Program-made: the position numbers and the translations under genes
Source of the DNA: Bacteroidia bacterium
Lineage (GTDB): Bacteria > Bacteroidota > Bacteroidia > B-17B0 > Aurantibacillaceae
Assembly: GCA_014379485.1 (NCBI GenBank)
Contig: JACMLS010000607.1
Span: 1-14,474 of the forward strand
Direction of reading: 5' to 3'
DNA: 14,474 bases
Shown here: one piece after another, positions 6,913-14,179 of the stretch
Position numbering within the stretch: the first letter of the stretch is position 1
How the letters are laid out: each line of letters starts with the position of its first letter
The notes under the pieces: generated by a model
What the model was told of the DNA's origin: nothing
Database searches by the model: none
Seen by the model: the letters and a program-made list of their open reading frames with translations, nothing else

Positions 6913-8187
6913 TTATTTCGTTAGCCTGATAATTAAAAAGACAAGGCCTGCGATACCTAAAAGTACGGCAAAAATAACAAGAGCAATTACTCCGATTGCC
7001 ATTCCTCTTTGCTTTTTCACTTCACTTTGCTGCAACCTGAGTTGTTGTTCAATTTTCTTTATTTCCATTTCTTTTTTTTCTGTTTCATAGCGAATCTGCA
7101 TTTCTGCAATTTGCGCAGACTGGTCATTGGCATTGATAGAGTCTTTGATCAGCTGAGCTTTTCTTTCGTAAAGATCGGCGTTTTTATAATCTCCCTTTTG
7201 GCGCGAGATTTCTGCAAGGCCAGCATAAATTTCTCCCGACATTCTTACATCGTTACTTAATCTTGAATTGTTGAGCGCGTTCTGGTATTCCATTTTTGCT
7301 TTTGCGTAATCTCCTTTTTTAGTATAGCACTTAGCAAGTGAAAACTGCGCATCAGCCACAGATTTTTCGTATTTTACTTCTTCGAAAAGAACAATGCTTT
7401 TTAATATCGACTGAATTGCTGTGGTATACTGTTTCTCTTCAAAAAGAATATTTCCTTTGGAAAGTAAACATTGGCCCATTGTTCCTTTATCATTTAATTT
7501 TTCTGCTAATACAAAAGATTCTTCAAAATACTTTGCGGCTGTTGAAGAGTTGCCCGATGAAAATTCACAATTTCCAATATTAACAAGGGCCCTTAACTGT
7601 CCCTTCTGATTCCCGGTTTGCTTTGCGAGCTGAAGTGCCTTCATAAAATATTCTTTTGCTTTAAGATCATCGCTCTGATAAAAATAAAGTGTACCAATGG
7701 AGCTATAAGAAAGCGCCATGCCGTTTTTATTTCCCGTTTCTTCTTCGAGCTTAAGAGAGCGAAAAGCATTTTCCATAGCTCTTCCGTAATTACTCATAGA
7801 TGAATAACAATAAGAAAGTATCCTGTATGTATCAGCAAGTAGTTTTTTATCATTTAGTTCCTCAAAAATCTCTTTCGCTTTTTCAGCATTTTCACGTGCA
7901 TTATAATAGTTACCACGCTGTTCGTTTACCCTTGCAAAATTTAAAGCAGCTTCTCCCTTTCCTTTTTTATAATTTAAAGCAACCGAAAGAACGTTTGCTT
8001 TGTCGGCATACTGATATGCAGAATCTGCATTTGTATAAGCAAGTTCTTTTGAAAACGCATTCAGCAAATCTGCCTTGCTTTGGTTTTCAACCCTACAGGA
8101 TCTTATAGCAGCAAGCAAACTGTCCTTTTTTGATGAGTAGGATGAGAATACGCAGAGGCTTGCAAAAAGAAAAAAGATTTTTTTCAT
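6913..8187 (-). CDS. Signal-peptide TPR protein with coiled coil and C-terminal membrane anchor, paralogue of its neighbour
   Basis: Same architecture and same length (424 residues) as the gene just downstream, though clearly diverged. It has a hydrophobic N-terminal signal (MKKIFFLFASLCVFSSYSS) and TPRs from about 40 to 345, with helices such as SSIGTLYFYQSDDLKAKEYF and ALVNIGNCEFSSGNSSTAAKYF. A long charged coiled coil follows (about 350-393, MQIRYETEKKEMEIKKIEQQ), then one strongly hydrophobic segment at about 396-420 ending in RLTK. The YETEKKEMEI stretch is the usual linker between TPRs and membrane helix in Bacteroidota TPR sensor kinases, but no kinase or DNA-binding domain follows before the stop. 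The gap to the next gene is only 41 bases, so no output domain is hidden there. It probably presents a periplasmic TPR scaffold; ligand unknown. Confidence 0.85.
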   Translation of the reverse strand: MKKIFFLFASLCVFSSYSSKKDSLLAAIRSCRVENQSKADLLNAFSKELAYTNADSAYQYADKANVLSVALNYKKGKGEAALNFARVNEQRGNYYNARENAEKAKEIFEELNDKKLLADTYRILSYCYSSMSNYGRAMENAFRSLKLEEETGNKNGMALSYSSIGTLYFYQSDDLKAKEYFMKALQLAKQTGNQKGQLRALVNIGNCEFSSGNSSTAAKYFEESFVLAEKLNDKGTMGQCLLSKGNILFEEKQYTTAIQSILKSIVLFEEVKYEKSVADAQFSLAKCYTKKGDYAKAKMEYQNALNNSRLSNDVRMSGEIYAGLAEISRQKGDYKNADLYERKAQLIKDSINANDQSAQIAEMQIRYETEKKEMEIKKIEQQLRLQQSEVKKQRGMAIGVIALVIFAVLLGIAGLVFLIIRLTK

Positions 8188-8219
8188 AAAATTGTTTGAG
8201 GATATCTTAAAAGCTCCAG

Positions 8220-8921
8220 TTAGAATTTTCCACCACGGTAACGTCTGTAATTTTTCTTTCTTACATTAATAACAATTGCTTCTTTAGGTGCATCAAAACT
8301 AAACCCATGGTGAGAAACACTATATTTTCCGGAATAAAATTCGGCGCTTTTATTTTTAAAGGCAGCCATTTCGTTTTCTGTTAATTCAAAACTAAAACTT
8401 CCGTCTGATCTTGACTGAAAAGTTTTTACAATTACAAAAACTCCATCATCATCATAATACCCAAGAGTCAGCTTGTGCTTTTTAGAGATTTTTTTCGGAG
8501 AATGATCTACAAGGCCATTGAATTGCGTGGTTTTATTTTCAGAAGGAATTAATTTTTTTTCTCTCCATTGAGTTCCACCCACATTCTTTTTGCTCTCTGT
8601 TGCCAATGGATTCATTGAAAATTGAGCCATGTTAAGTTGTGGCAAAAGACTTAATGCTGCAAAGCCTGCGGCATAAGGTAAAGCAGAGCGCGTTTTTCTC
8701 ACGGTGCTTTTCTCTGTATTTAAAACTTGTTCTGCTTTTGTGAGTTGATCATCGTGAATGAGTACACATACTTCTCCCATTTCTTTTTTCAGTGCCACAA
8801 TTTTGTCAACAGATTTTCTGCGCATATCATAAACAAACTGTTTGCATTCTTCGCAATACTTTTTACCTTTTACGGTTTTCATTTTGCGAAAATCCTGCTT
8901 ACATTCAAATTTAAGTGCCAT
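8220..8921 (-). CDS. Cys-motif membrane protein, third tandem paralogue
   Basis: Unrecognised protein of 233 residues. The N-terminus (about 1-62) carries Cys7, Cys23, Cys26 and Cys52 in the frame FEC..D.RKMKTVKG.KYC..C...VYD.RRKS.DKI.AL, ending in DQL. This resembles the Bacteroidota N-terminal motif C..dW..M.p...g.FC..C.K.V.Df...s..ei...CgRf...QL, thought to hold a metal. The Cys51 of its two paralogues is Val here. A hydrophobic stretch (about 80-100, LPYAAGFAALSLLPQ) may cross the membrane. The C-terminal 130 residues are beta-rich with SRSDGSFSFEL, similar to carboxypeptidase-regulatory-like folds, and the end is basic. It is closest to the gene immediately upstream (about two-thirds identity over the first 62 residues). 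The ATG at 8921 aligns with the paralogue starts. The TPR gene follows after 32 bases. Confidence 0.85.
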   Translation of the reverse strand: MALKFECKQDFRKMKTVKGKKYCEECKQFVYDMRRKSVDKIVALKKEMGEVCVLIHDDQLTKAEQVLNTEKSTVRKTRSALPYAAGFAALSLLPQLNMAQFSMNPLATESKKNVGGTQWREKKLIPSENKTTQFNGLVDHSPKKISKKHKLTLGYYDDDGVFVIVKTFQSRSDGSFSFELTENEMAAFKNKSAEFYSGKYSVSHHGFSFDAPKEAIVINVRKKNYRRYRGGKF

Positions 8922-8963
8922 GGTTTTTGTTTTTTCTCCAATTTCAAAAAAAAGATTCTGTAT

Positions 8964-9671
8964 TTAAAAATAAGCGCCCCCTACAGATCTTCTGCGGAAT
9001 AATCTGAACCGGTCTCTTTTTTCAACGTTTATTACAATTGCTTCATCAGGTGTATCAAAACTAAACTCATCATGATAAACTATATATTTTCCTGAATAAA
9101 ATTCTGCCACCTTACCCTTTAAAGCGGCAAGTTCGTCTGTACTCAGTTCAAAACTAAAACTCCCGTCAGATCTTGTTGTAAAAGTTTTAATGAGAACAAA
9201 CACTTCGTTCTCATCGTAAAATCCAACAGTAAGTTTGTGTTTTTTATTCAGAAGTTTTGGAGAAGCTTCTATAAGCCCGTTGTATTGCGTTATTTTATTT
9301 TCTGTGGGAATGATCTTACCTGGAGTTTTTTTGCTTTCAGTGATTTCTGCTGCCTGCGGATTCTGAGCCGTAAAAACCTGCGGCAATAAACTTAAAGCGG
9401 CAATACCCGCTGCAAGTGGAAGCGCTGCTGTATGCTTTTTAGGCACAATAGATTTTATTTTTTCAGAGGCAAAAACCTGGTCAGCTTTTTGCAACTGATC
9501 TTCATACATGATCATGCAACATTCTCCCAGTTCTTTTTTCAGCGCCACAATTTTGTCTACAGATTTTCTGCGCATGTCGTAAACATTTTTCTGGCACTGG
9601 TCGCAAAATTTTGAACCCTTTACGGTTTTCATTTTGCGCGGGTCCTCGTTACATTCAAATCTTAATGGCAT
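8964..9671 (-). CDS. Cys-motif membrane protein, second tandem paralogue
   Basis: Unrecognised protein of 235 residues with the same layout as its two neighbours. Cys7, Cys23, Cys26 and a Cys51-Cys52 pair lie in a charged N-terminal head (MKTVKGSKFCDQCQKNVYD, then RRKSVDKIVALKKE). A hydrophobic segment runs over about 82-100 (AALPLAAGIAALSLLPQVF), followed by a linker and a beta-rich C-terminal domain with the turn TRSDGSFSFEL and AEFYSGKYIVYHDEFSFD. The head has no signal peptide, so if the hydrophobic segment spans the membrane, the Cys head is cytoplasmic and the beta domain periplasmic; this topology is inferred. It lies 29 bases after the first paralogue and 42 before the third. The strong similarity to the third copy, also visible in the DNA near 8799-8835 and 9549-9585, points to a fairly recent duplication. 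Confidence 0.85.
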   Translation of the reverse strand: MPLRFECNEDPRKMKTVKGSKFCDQCQKNVYDMRRKSVDKIVALKKELGECCMIMYEDQLQKADQVFASEKIKSIVPKKHTAALPLAAGIAALSLLPQVFTAQNPQAAEITESKKTPGKIIPTENKITQYNGLIEASPKLLNKKHKLTVGFYDENEVFVLIKTFTTRSDGSFSFELSTDELAALKGKVAEFYSGKYIVYHDEFSFDTPDEAIVINVEKRDRFRLFRRRSVGGAYF

Positions 9672-9700
9672 TGTTTTAATTATTTAGAATTACATCCAGG

Positions 9701-10417
9701 TCAATCTTCAGTTTTTATACATTTTTTTCCGGCATGTTTTTTTGGTGGGTCGGCTGAAAGAATGATCTCTGCACCGTTGCCATCTAAATTAAATGCATAG
9801 TTTCTGACATACTCTTTACCGCCCTTTATAATAAGTTTTTTTCCTGTGGCTGCCTTTAACTGCGCCTTAGTAAAAGAGAAGCTGAAAGCCCCGCTTGTGT
9901 CCGTAGTAAAAGTCAGAATTGTTTTGAATTTATTTTGCGGATCGTAATATCCAAGGTTCAACTCACGGTTCTTTACATTGATATCAATTCTTGAAACAAG
10001 TCTGCCGTTATAGCTTGCCGGGTCAGGTAGAATAAATTCTCTTTTGCTTACAAGTTCTTCATTTATACTTTGCTGAATAGTATTTTCAAAAGGTGCTGCA
10101 ATCTTATTGCTTTCAGTAGCTATTGCCCCATGAGACAAAAAACTAAACGCTGCTAATCCTGCTGCATAAGGCAAAGCATTCTGATTACTTTTTCCTTTCT
10201 GAATTTTTTCTGAAAGGATTTTTTCTTCCAGTTCTTCCAGCTGATGATCGTATATAACAAAACAACAGTTCTTTTTTTCTTTTCCCAGCTCAAGGATCTT
10301 GTCAATAGATTTTCGTCTTACATCATAAACATGTTCTCTGCAATTTTCGCAGAATTTTTTCCCCTTAACGGTTTTCATTGCGCGGGGATCCTGGTTACAT
10401 TCAAAATCTAATGGCAT
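9701..10417 (-). CDS. Cys-motif membrane protein, first and most diverged tandem paralogue
   Basis: Unrecognised protein of 238 residues and the first gene of the five-gene run. The N-terminal head is shared (MPLDFECNQDPRAMKTVKG), with Cys7, Cys23, Cys26 and Cys51-Cys52 and the RRKSIDKILELGKE helix ending in YDHQL. The hydrophobic stretch (about 80-101, ALPYAAGLAAFSFLSHG) is preceded by basic residues. The linker before the C-terminal domain is longer than in the other copies, and the C-terminal part (LNLGYYDPQNKFKTILTF, then DTSGAFSFSF) is only loosely similar to theirs. So the head is conserved while the putative periplasmic part has diverged. The ATG at 10417 aligns exactly with the paralogue starts. 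The tail is Lys-rich with a single Cys. Function unknown; a membrane-tethered metal-binding or regulatory protein is a guess. Confidence 0.82.
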   Translation of the reverse strand: MPLDFECNQDPRAMKTVKGKKFCENCREHVYDVRRKSIDKILELGKEKKNCCFVIYDHQLEELEEKILSEKIQKGKSNQNALPYAAGLAAFSFLSHGAIATESNKIAAPFENTIQQSINEELVSKREFILPDPASYNGRLVSRIDINVKNRELNLGYYDPQNKFKTILTFTTDTSGAFSFSFTKAQLKAATGKKLIIKGGKEYVRNYAFNLDGNGAEIILSADPPKKHAGKKCIKTED

Positions 10418-10747
10418 GGCTTCGAAATTGTATAGAAATATAAGAAATTCTGAGCAAAAAGTAACAGGCCTTAGATAAATTGCCCATTCTTAAAGATGAA
10501 TTTGCTCAAGGATTGTTAAAGAAGGAATTTCCTTTATTAAAAAGGGTTAATCAAAAACGTTCTTACGTCCTTTATTTCAGGCCATTTGTCCTTACTGCAA
10601 GAAGAAAGTAATTTATTTTGCTCTGCGAAGTTTGTGTGACTCCTCCGGAGTCAAGGCTGAATTATTGTAGACGTGTTACAATGTGTGAACCCTCTGGATT
10701 CAAGAAGTAGTCATTACAATTCTTGGTTGCAAAAATATGATCGGCTC
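10418..10747. other. 330-base intergenic region without a gene
   Basis: Lies between the cotH-like gene (upstream on the minus strand) and the first gene of the five-gene cluster, so it must hold the end of one unit and probably the promoter of the next. I see no credible reading frame and no tRNA. It contains a two-copy hairpin repeat (10633-10705). On the minus strand there is a TATATTTC at 10435-10442 that resembles a -7 element, but it sits only about 18 bases before the ATG and lacks a -33 partner. Confidence 0.5.
10633..10705. repeat. Two-copy 24-base hairpin repeat in the gap after the cotH-like gene
   Basis: Bases 10633-10656 and 10682-10705 agree at 19 of 24 positions (TGTGTGACTCCTCCGGAGTC versus TGTGTGAACCCTCTGGATTC). 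Each copy can fold. The first has a perfect 7-bp stem TGACTCC/GGAGTCA with a TCC loop at 10637-10653; the second forms the same stem with one mismatch. The copies lie 43-115 bases past the stop of the minus-strand cotH-like gene. They could help terminate it, but no T-run follows. Confidence 0.55.
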
Positions 10748-12832
10748 CTATCGCCCTTCAACAATCAGTTTCAGATTCTCACTCAGGTCTTTTGCTGAAA
10801 TATTCAGAAAATAAATTCCGGCAGGCAAAGAAGAAACGTCAAGAGAAATTGATGCTGTATTTTTTGCAACATTAACATTCATCATTTCTTTTCCCTGTAC
10901 ATTCAGTATTTTTATCTGTACATCAGCAGGACTTTTTTTCTGAAATTCTAAATTGATCTTTTCTGAAGCGGGATTCGGGAAAATTTTTGTGCCTGCAATT
11001 TTTGTTTCGGTTGTGTTTATTCCTGTATACAAACACCCATTCAAACTTCCGGGCATGTTAGCGTCTAACCAAATAATTCTTCTTGTGATCCATGCTTTCA
11101 ACGCATCCACCTCTCCCTGAAATGTTGTTGGAAGGGTACCAACTTCAGGCGCGCCGCTGTTCCAGCCTAAATTGCCCCATTTGGTATAATGTCTCGTCTG
11201 TGCACTGTCAAGATCAAGCGCAACAGAATCAATATAATTGAATAAATACGTAGTGTCTAAAATTGTGTTCCGTAAATTTTCATAACGGCAACGAAGATGA
11301 TCTGCAAAATTTGTATCCTGCAAAAGTCTTACATACCAACCGTTACTGTACACATCGGGCGAGCAATCGTTTATTAAATAAGTCCATCCGCTTCCATCTG
11401 TGGCAGAAAAATAACTGCAATCCCAAATGTCTTTCCATGCCCAGTCAAAATCCCAAACCGGGCCTGCTTTTAATTTAGATTGTATGCCGGCACTGTCTTT
11501 ATCTTTATTAAAATACCGGCTTTTTTTCATCCCATCTACATTGCGCGCAAGTTCATTTACAATAAAATAATCTAAAAAACTTTTTTCGCTCATGTATTTT
11601 GAATAACCCACTGCGGTATCAGTAAAATTGGGGGCATACAAAGCAGTTTCAAGATCATTAACAAAAGTTTGAATATATGTTTGCTGTTGCGGAGTAATTT
11701 TATCGGGCTTAGGGTAGTAATAAACAAAATGCACGTCAAAACCCGGATGGTCTATTGGAGAAAATGGACTTTGCCAGCTGTTTGTTCCATCGTAATAATC
11801 ATTTTTTATAATGTATCCTCCGCTAACATCGGGCATTACATTTTCAAAAGTATCTAAGCGCGATAAATTAATTCTGTTGTTATCTCTCTTAAGTTTTTCT
11901 CCCAATAAATAAATGCCCTGGTACTGGCCGTTCAGATATACTTCGCAAAATTTCATTCGCGCAGCATAATGGCCCATTTCAGAAAATAATTTGTAGGCCA
12001 GTGTGTTTCGCACAAAAGCTTTGTCGTTGTAATTTGCAATTAGCACCCAATCATGTTCTGCCGGCATGCCCAATAAAGAAATATTTTGCTCAAGACCCAA
12101 CGAGTCTCGGGTTTCAACGCCATAAGGTTTTTGAGGAAGTGAAGCAGAGTAAGCTCCACGAATGTCAATACCAATATCTCCGTTATAAATATTCGGAACA
12201 TCTGTAATGTGATTGGTGATGCCTGGTCCATTCCAAATGATTTGCATTGTGGCCGGAATTTTTGGTCCGGACTGAATGGTTTGTCCCAGTGAATTCAGTA
12301 AAACAATAGGAAGATTAGAAGAATTGTAAACCAAAGGAGCAGGCGCATTGCTTCCGAAAGTTATGTCCCACGAAAGTAAATTTCCCTGGTCCTGACCTGC
12401 ATGATCTATGCAACGCAAAGTCCATGTTCCGTTTCCGTTTTGCCCGTTGTTTGCATCGCCAATATTGCCCATTGGTTTAAATGTTCCGGTAAAAGGGGCT
12501 GTGCCGCTTGAAATTGTGCTTGCCGAAGTCTGATCAAAACAAGTATTGGTAAAATCATCATCAGACCCGCCAATATTATTGAAGAGAGAAATGTTTGTTC
12601 CGTCTGGCGCAATTAGCAGAATCTCCATATCGGAATCATAGGTGTGGGTCATATTCACACAAATAATTTTAAGGCCAAATGATGCGTTGAGTGTTGTACT
12701 GCCAAGCCCGCTTACACTTGCCGTAAAATCGTTATTAGCCCCATCATCAGTAACTAAACCAATTGTACCTGAAAATGTCTGAGAAAAAAAACAGAACGGA
12801 GAGAATAACAGGAGAAATAAGGTTGCCTTCAT
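10748..12832 (-). CDS. Secreted CotH-kinase-like protein with P-domain and T9SS sorting domain
   Basis: Exported protein of 694 residues, probably delivered to the cell surface or medium by the type IX secretion system. It starts with a signal peptide (MKATLFLLLFSPFCFFSQ). Residues about 20-165 form a proprotein-convertase P-domain-like beta domain (THTYDSDMEILLIAPDGT; GNGTWTLRCIDHAGQDQG; LLSWDITFG). From about 175 to 560 comes a CotH kinase-like region with IRGAYSASLPQKPYGVE, GQYQGIYLLGEKLKRDNNRI near 300-320 and GPVWDFDWAW near 457-466. CotH of Bacillus phosphorylates spore-coat proteins; the substrate here is unknown. The last 80 residues, from IFPNPASEKINLEF through LPAGIYFLNI, are a type A Por sorting domain, normally removed on secretion. 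The gene is divergent from the rfbB-like gene and appears to be transcribed alone. Confidence 0.92.
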   Translation of the reverse strand: MKATLFLLLFSPFCFFSQTFSGTIGLVTDDGANNDFTASVSGLGSTTLNASFGLKIICVNMTHTYDSDMEILLIAPDGTNISLFNNIGGSDDDFTNTCFDQTSASTISSGTAPFTGTFKPMGNIGDANNGQNGNGTWTLRCIDHAGQDQGNLLSWDITFGSNAPAPLVYNSSNLPIVLLNSLGQTIQSGPKIPATMQIIWNGPGITNHITDVPNIYNGDIGIDIRGAYSASLPQKPYGVETRDSLGLEQNISLLGMPAEHDWVLIANYNDKAFVRNTLAYKLFSEMGHYAARMKFCEVYLNGQYQGIYLLGEKLKRDNNRINLSRLDTFENVMPDVSGGYIIKNDYYDGTNSWQSPFSPIDHPGFDVHFVYYYPKPDKITPQQQTYIQTFVNDLETALYAPNFTDTAVGYSKYMSEKSFLDYFIVNELARNVDGMKKSRYFNKDKDSAGIQSKLKAGPVWDFDWAWKDIWDCSYFSATDGSGWTYLINDCSPDVYSNGWYVRLLQDTNFADHLRCRYENLRNTILDTTYLFNYIDSVALDLDSAQTRHYTKWGNLGWNSGAPEVGTLPTTFQGEVDALKAWITRRIIWLDANMPGSLNGCLYTGINTTETKIAGTKIFPNPASEKINLEFQKKSPADVQIKILNVQGKEMMNVNVAKNTASISLDVSSLPAGIYFLNISAKDLSENLKLIVEGR

Positions 12833-12911
12833 AAGTATTAAAAAGAGGAAAGTACTGAAGTTTTAATGCTTTTCCTATCTAAAAAATGGCAAAATTTATA
12901 GATTATTAGTG

Positions 12912-12940
12912 TTTGAAATCGTTTTGTATTTTTAAATTTG
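12912..12940 (+). promoter_or_regulatory. Bacteroidota-type promoter TTTG-N17-TAAATTTG before the rfbB-like gene
   Basis: TTTG at 12912-12915 and TAAATTTG at 12933-12940 are separated by 17 bases and match the known Bacteroidota/flavobacterial pattern TTG-N17-23-TAnnTTTG exactly. The -7 box ends 28 bases before the GTG start codon, giving a short leader of about 20 bases. The rest of the 136-base divergent gap should also hold the promoter of the cotH-like gene, which I could not locate. Confidence 0.6.
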
Positions 12941-12968
12941 TGTCAGTAAAAACTATAAAAAATTAACC

Positions 12969-14042
12969 GTGGAGAAAAAAATTTTAATAACAGGAGCAGC
13001 AGGTTTCATTGGCTCTCATGTTGCAAGGTTGTTTGTAAACAAATATCCGTCTTATCATATTTATAATTTAGACAAACTCACTTACGCAGGCAATCTTGCA
13101 AATTTGCGCGATATTGAAAGCAAATCTAATTACACTTTTATTAAAGGAGACATTGTTGACCAGACTTTTATTGATAAGCTTTTTCAAGAACATAAATTTG
13201 ATGCTGTTATTCATCTCGCTGCAGAATCTCACGTAGATCGTTCCATCACCAACCCCAACGAATTTGTAATGACAAACGTTGTGGGAACCGTGAACTTATT
13301 GAATGCGGCAAAAAAATTATGGAACTCATCAACTCAAAATTCTGAACTCAACACCCACAATTTATTTTACCACGTTTCTACTGATGAAGTGTATGGTTCA
13401 TTGGGCGATACGGGAATGTTTACTGAAGAAACTTCTTACGATCCGCACAGCCCGTACTCTGCCTCTAAAGCAAGTTCAGATCATTTTGTGCGCGCGTATC
13501 ATGACACGTATAAATTACCTGTTGTTATTTCAAACTGCAGCAACAATTACGGACCTTATCATTTTCCCGAAAAATTAGTTCCGCTTGTATTGAACAACAT
13601 TAAAAATAAAAAACCGCTTCCGGTTTACGGCAAAGGAGAAAATGTGCGCGACTGGTTGTTTGTAGAAGATCATGCAAAAGCAATTGATGTAATTTTTCAC
13701 AACGCAAAACACGGAAGCACTTACAATATTGGCGGGCATAACGAATGGAAAAATATTGATGTGGTGCGTTTGCTTTGCAGAACAATGGATAAAAAATTAG
13801 GAAGAGCAGAAGGGGAATCTGAAAAACTGATCACTTTTGTTACTGACAGGGCGGGACACGATCTTCGTTATGCAATTGATTCAACAAAACTTCAAAAAGA
13901 TTTAGGTTGGGTTCCTTCTGTAACTTTTGAGCAGGGAATTGGCTTGACTGTAGATTGGTATCTGAATAATGAAGAATGGATAAATAATGTTACATCCGGA
14001 GAATATAAAAAGTATTACGAAGGAATGTATGAGGGAAGATAG
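12969..14042 (+). CDS. rfbB: dTDP-glucose 4,6-dehydratase
   Basis: Converts dTDP-glucose to dTDP-4-keto-6-deoxyglucose with NAD+, the second step to dTDP-rhamnose and related sugars for lipopolysaccharide, capsule or glycoprotein glycans; cytoplasmic. It is an extended short-chain dehydrogenase. The NAD-binding TGAAGFIG is at 8-15, catalytic Thr138-Asp139-Glu140 sits in STDEVYGSL, and Tyr163-x3-Lys167 sits in YSASK. The RmlB-specific NCSNNYGPYHFPEKLVPL and GENVRDWLFVEDHAKAI follow. The length of 357 is normal. GTG at 12969 is used because it starts exactly before KKILITGAAG and sits 28 bases after a good promoter. No rmlA, rmlC or rmlD gene is in view, so the end product is not known. It is the first gene of a plus-strand run into the next dehydrogenase, separated from it by 137 bases. 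Confidence 0.96.
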   Translation: MEKKILITGAAGFIGSHVARLFVNKYPSYHIYNLDKLTYAGNLANLRDIESKSNYTFIKGDIVDQTFIDKLFQEHKFDAVIHLAAESHVDRSITNPNEFVMTNVVGTVNLLNAAKKLWNSSTQNSELNTHNLFYHVSTDEVYGSLGDTGMFTEETSYDPHSPYSASKASSDHFVRAYHDTYKLPVVISNCSNNYGPYHFPEKLVPLVLNNIKNKKPLPVYGKGENVRDWLFVEDHAKAIDVIFHNAKHGSTYNIGGHNEWKNIDVVRLLCRTMDKKLGRAEGESEKLITFVTDRAGHDLRYAIDSTKLQKDLGWVPSVTFEQGIGLTVDWYLNNEEWINNVTSGEYKKYYEGMYEGR

Positions 14043-14089
14043 TTTAAGATCGGATATAAGATATGAGACATGAGACACGGAGATATAAG

Positions 14090-14107
14090 TCCCGATAGCT
14101 ATCGGGA
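14090..14107. repeat. Perfect 18-base palindrome TCCCGATAGCTATCGGGA
   Basis: This is an uninterrupted, perfectly self-complementary 18-mer 48 bases after the rfbB stop. It sits in a gap also filled with near-repeats of GATATAAG/GAGACATGAGACA on its left and AAATTAC/CAATTAC words on its right (14146-14170). As RNA it would make a small hairpin, and a weak terminator is possible. No T-run follows. A dispersed intergenic palindrome is the alternative. Confidence 0.55.
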
Positions 14108-14179
14108 GGGTAGAGAGGCATGAAAAAAGAAAGAGGCAACAACAAATTACAATAAATTACTACCAATTACTTTTTATCA

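Larger units (their letters stand above)
5597..10417 (-). other. Predicted five-gene operon: three Cys-motif paralogues then two TPR paralogues
   Basis: Five genes on the minus strand are separated by only 29, 42, 32 and 41 bases. The order from the promoter side is Cys-motif copy 1, 2, 3, TPR protein 1, TPR protein 2. No hairpin or promoter-like sequence is evident in the short gaps. The unit is bounded upstream by a 330-base gap and downstream by a perfect hairpin. Co-transcription is inferred from spacing and strand only. Confidence 0.65.

Noticed and set aside
8220..10417. The Cys-motif proteins as anti-sigma factors
   Set aside because: The topology (Cys head, one membrane segment, periplasmic domain) is reminiscent, but there is no zinc-binding anti-sigma HxxxCxxC motif and no sigma factor gene in the window.
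10435..10442. TATATTTC as a -7 promoter box for the five-gene cluster
   Set aside because: It is only about 18 bases before the ATG and has no TTTG at the proper distance, so I did not list it as a promoter.
12040..12612. Other minus- and plus-strand frames of 63-68 codons inside the cotH-like gene
   Set aside because: They are fully covered by a well-supported long gene with domain evidence and have no features of their own.
14120..14155. Small frame beginning ATGAAAAAAGAAAGAGGC in the gap before the SDR gene
   Set aside because: It stops after about 11 codons and lies in low-complexity A-rich sequence.
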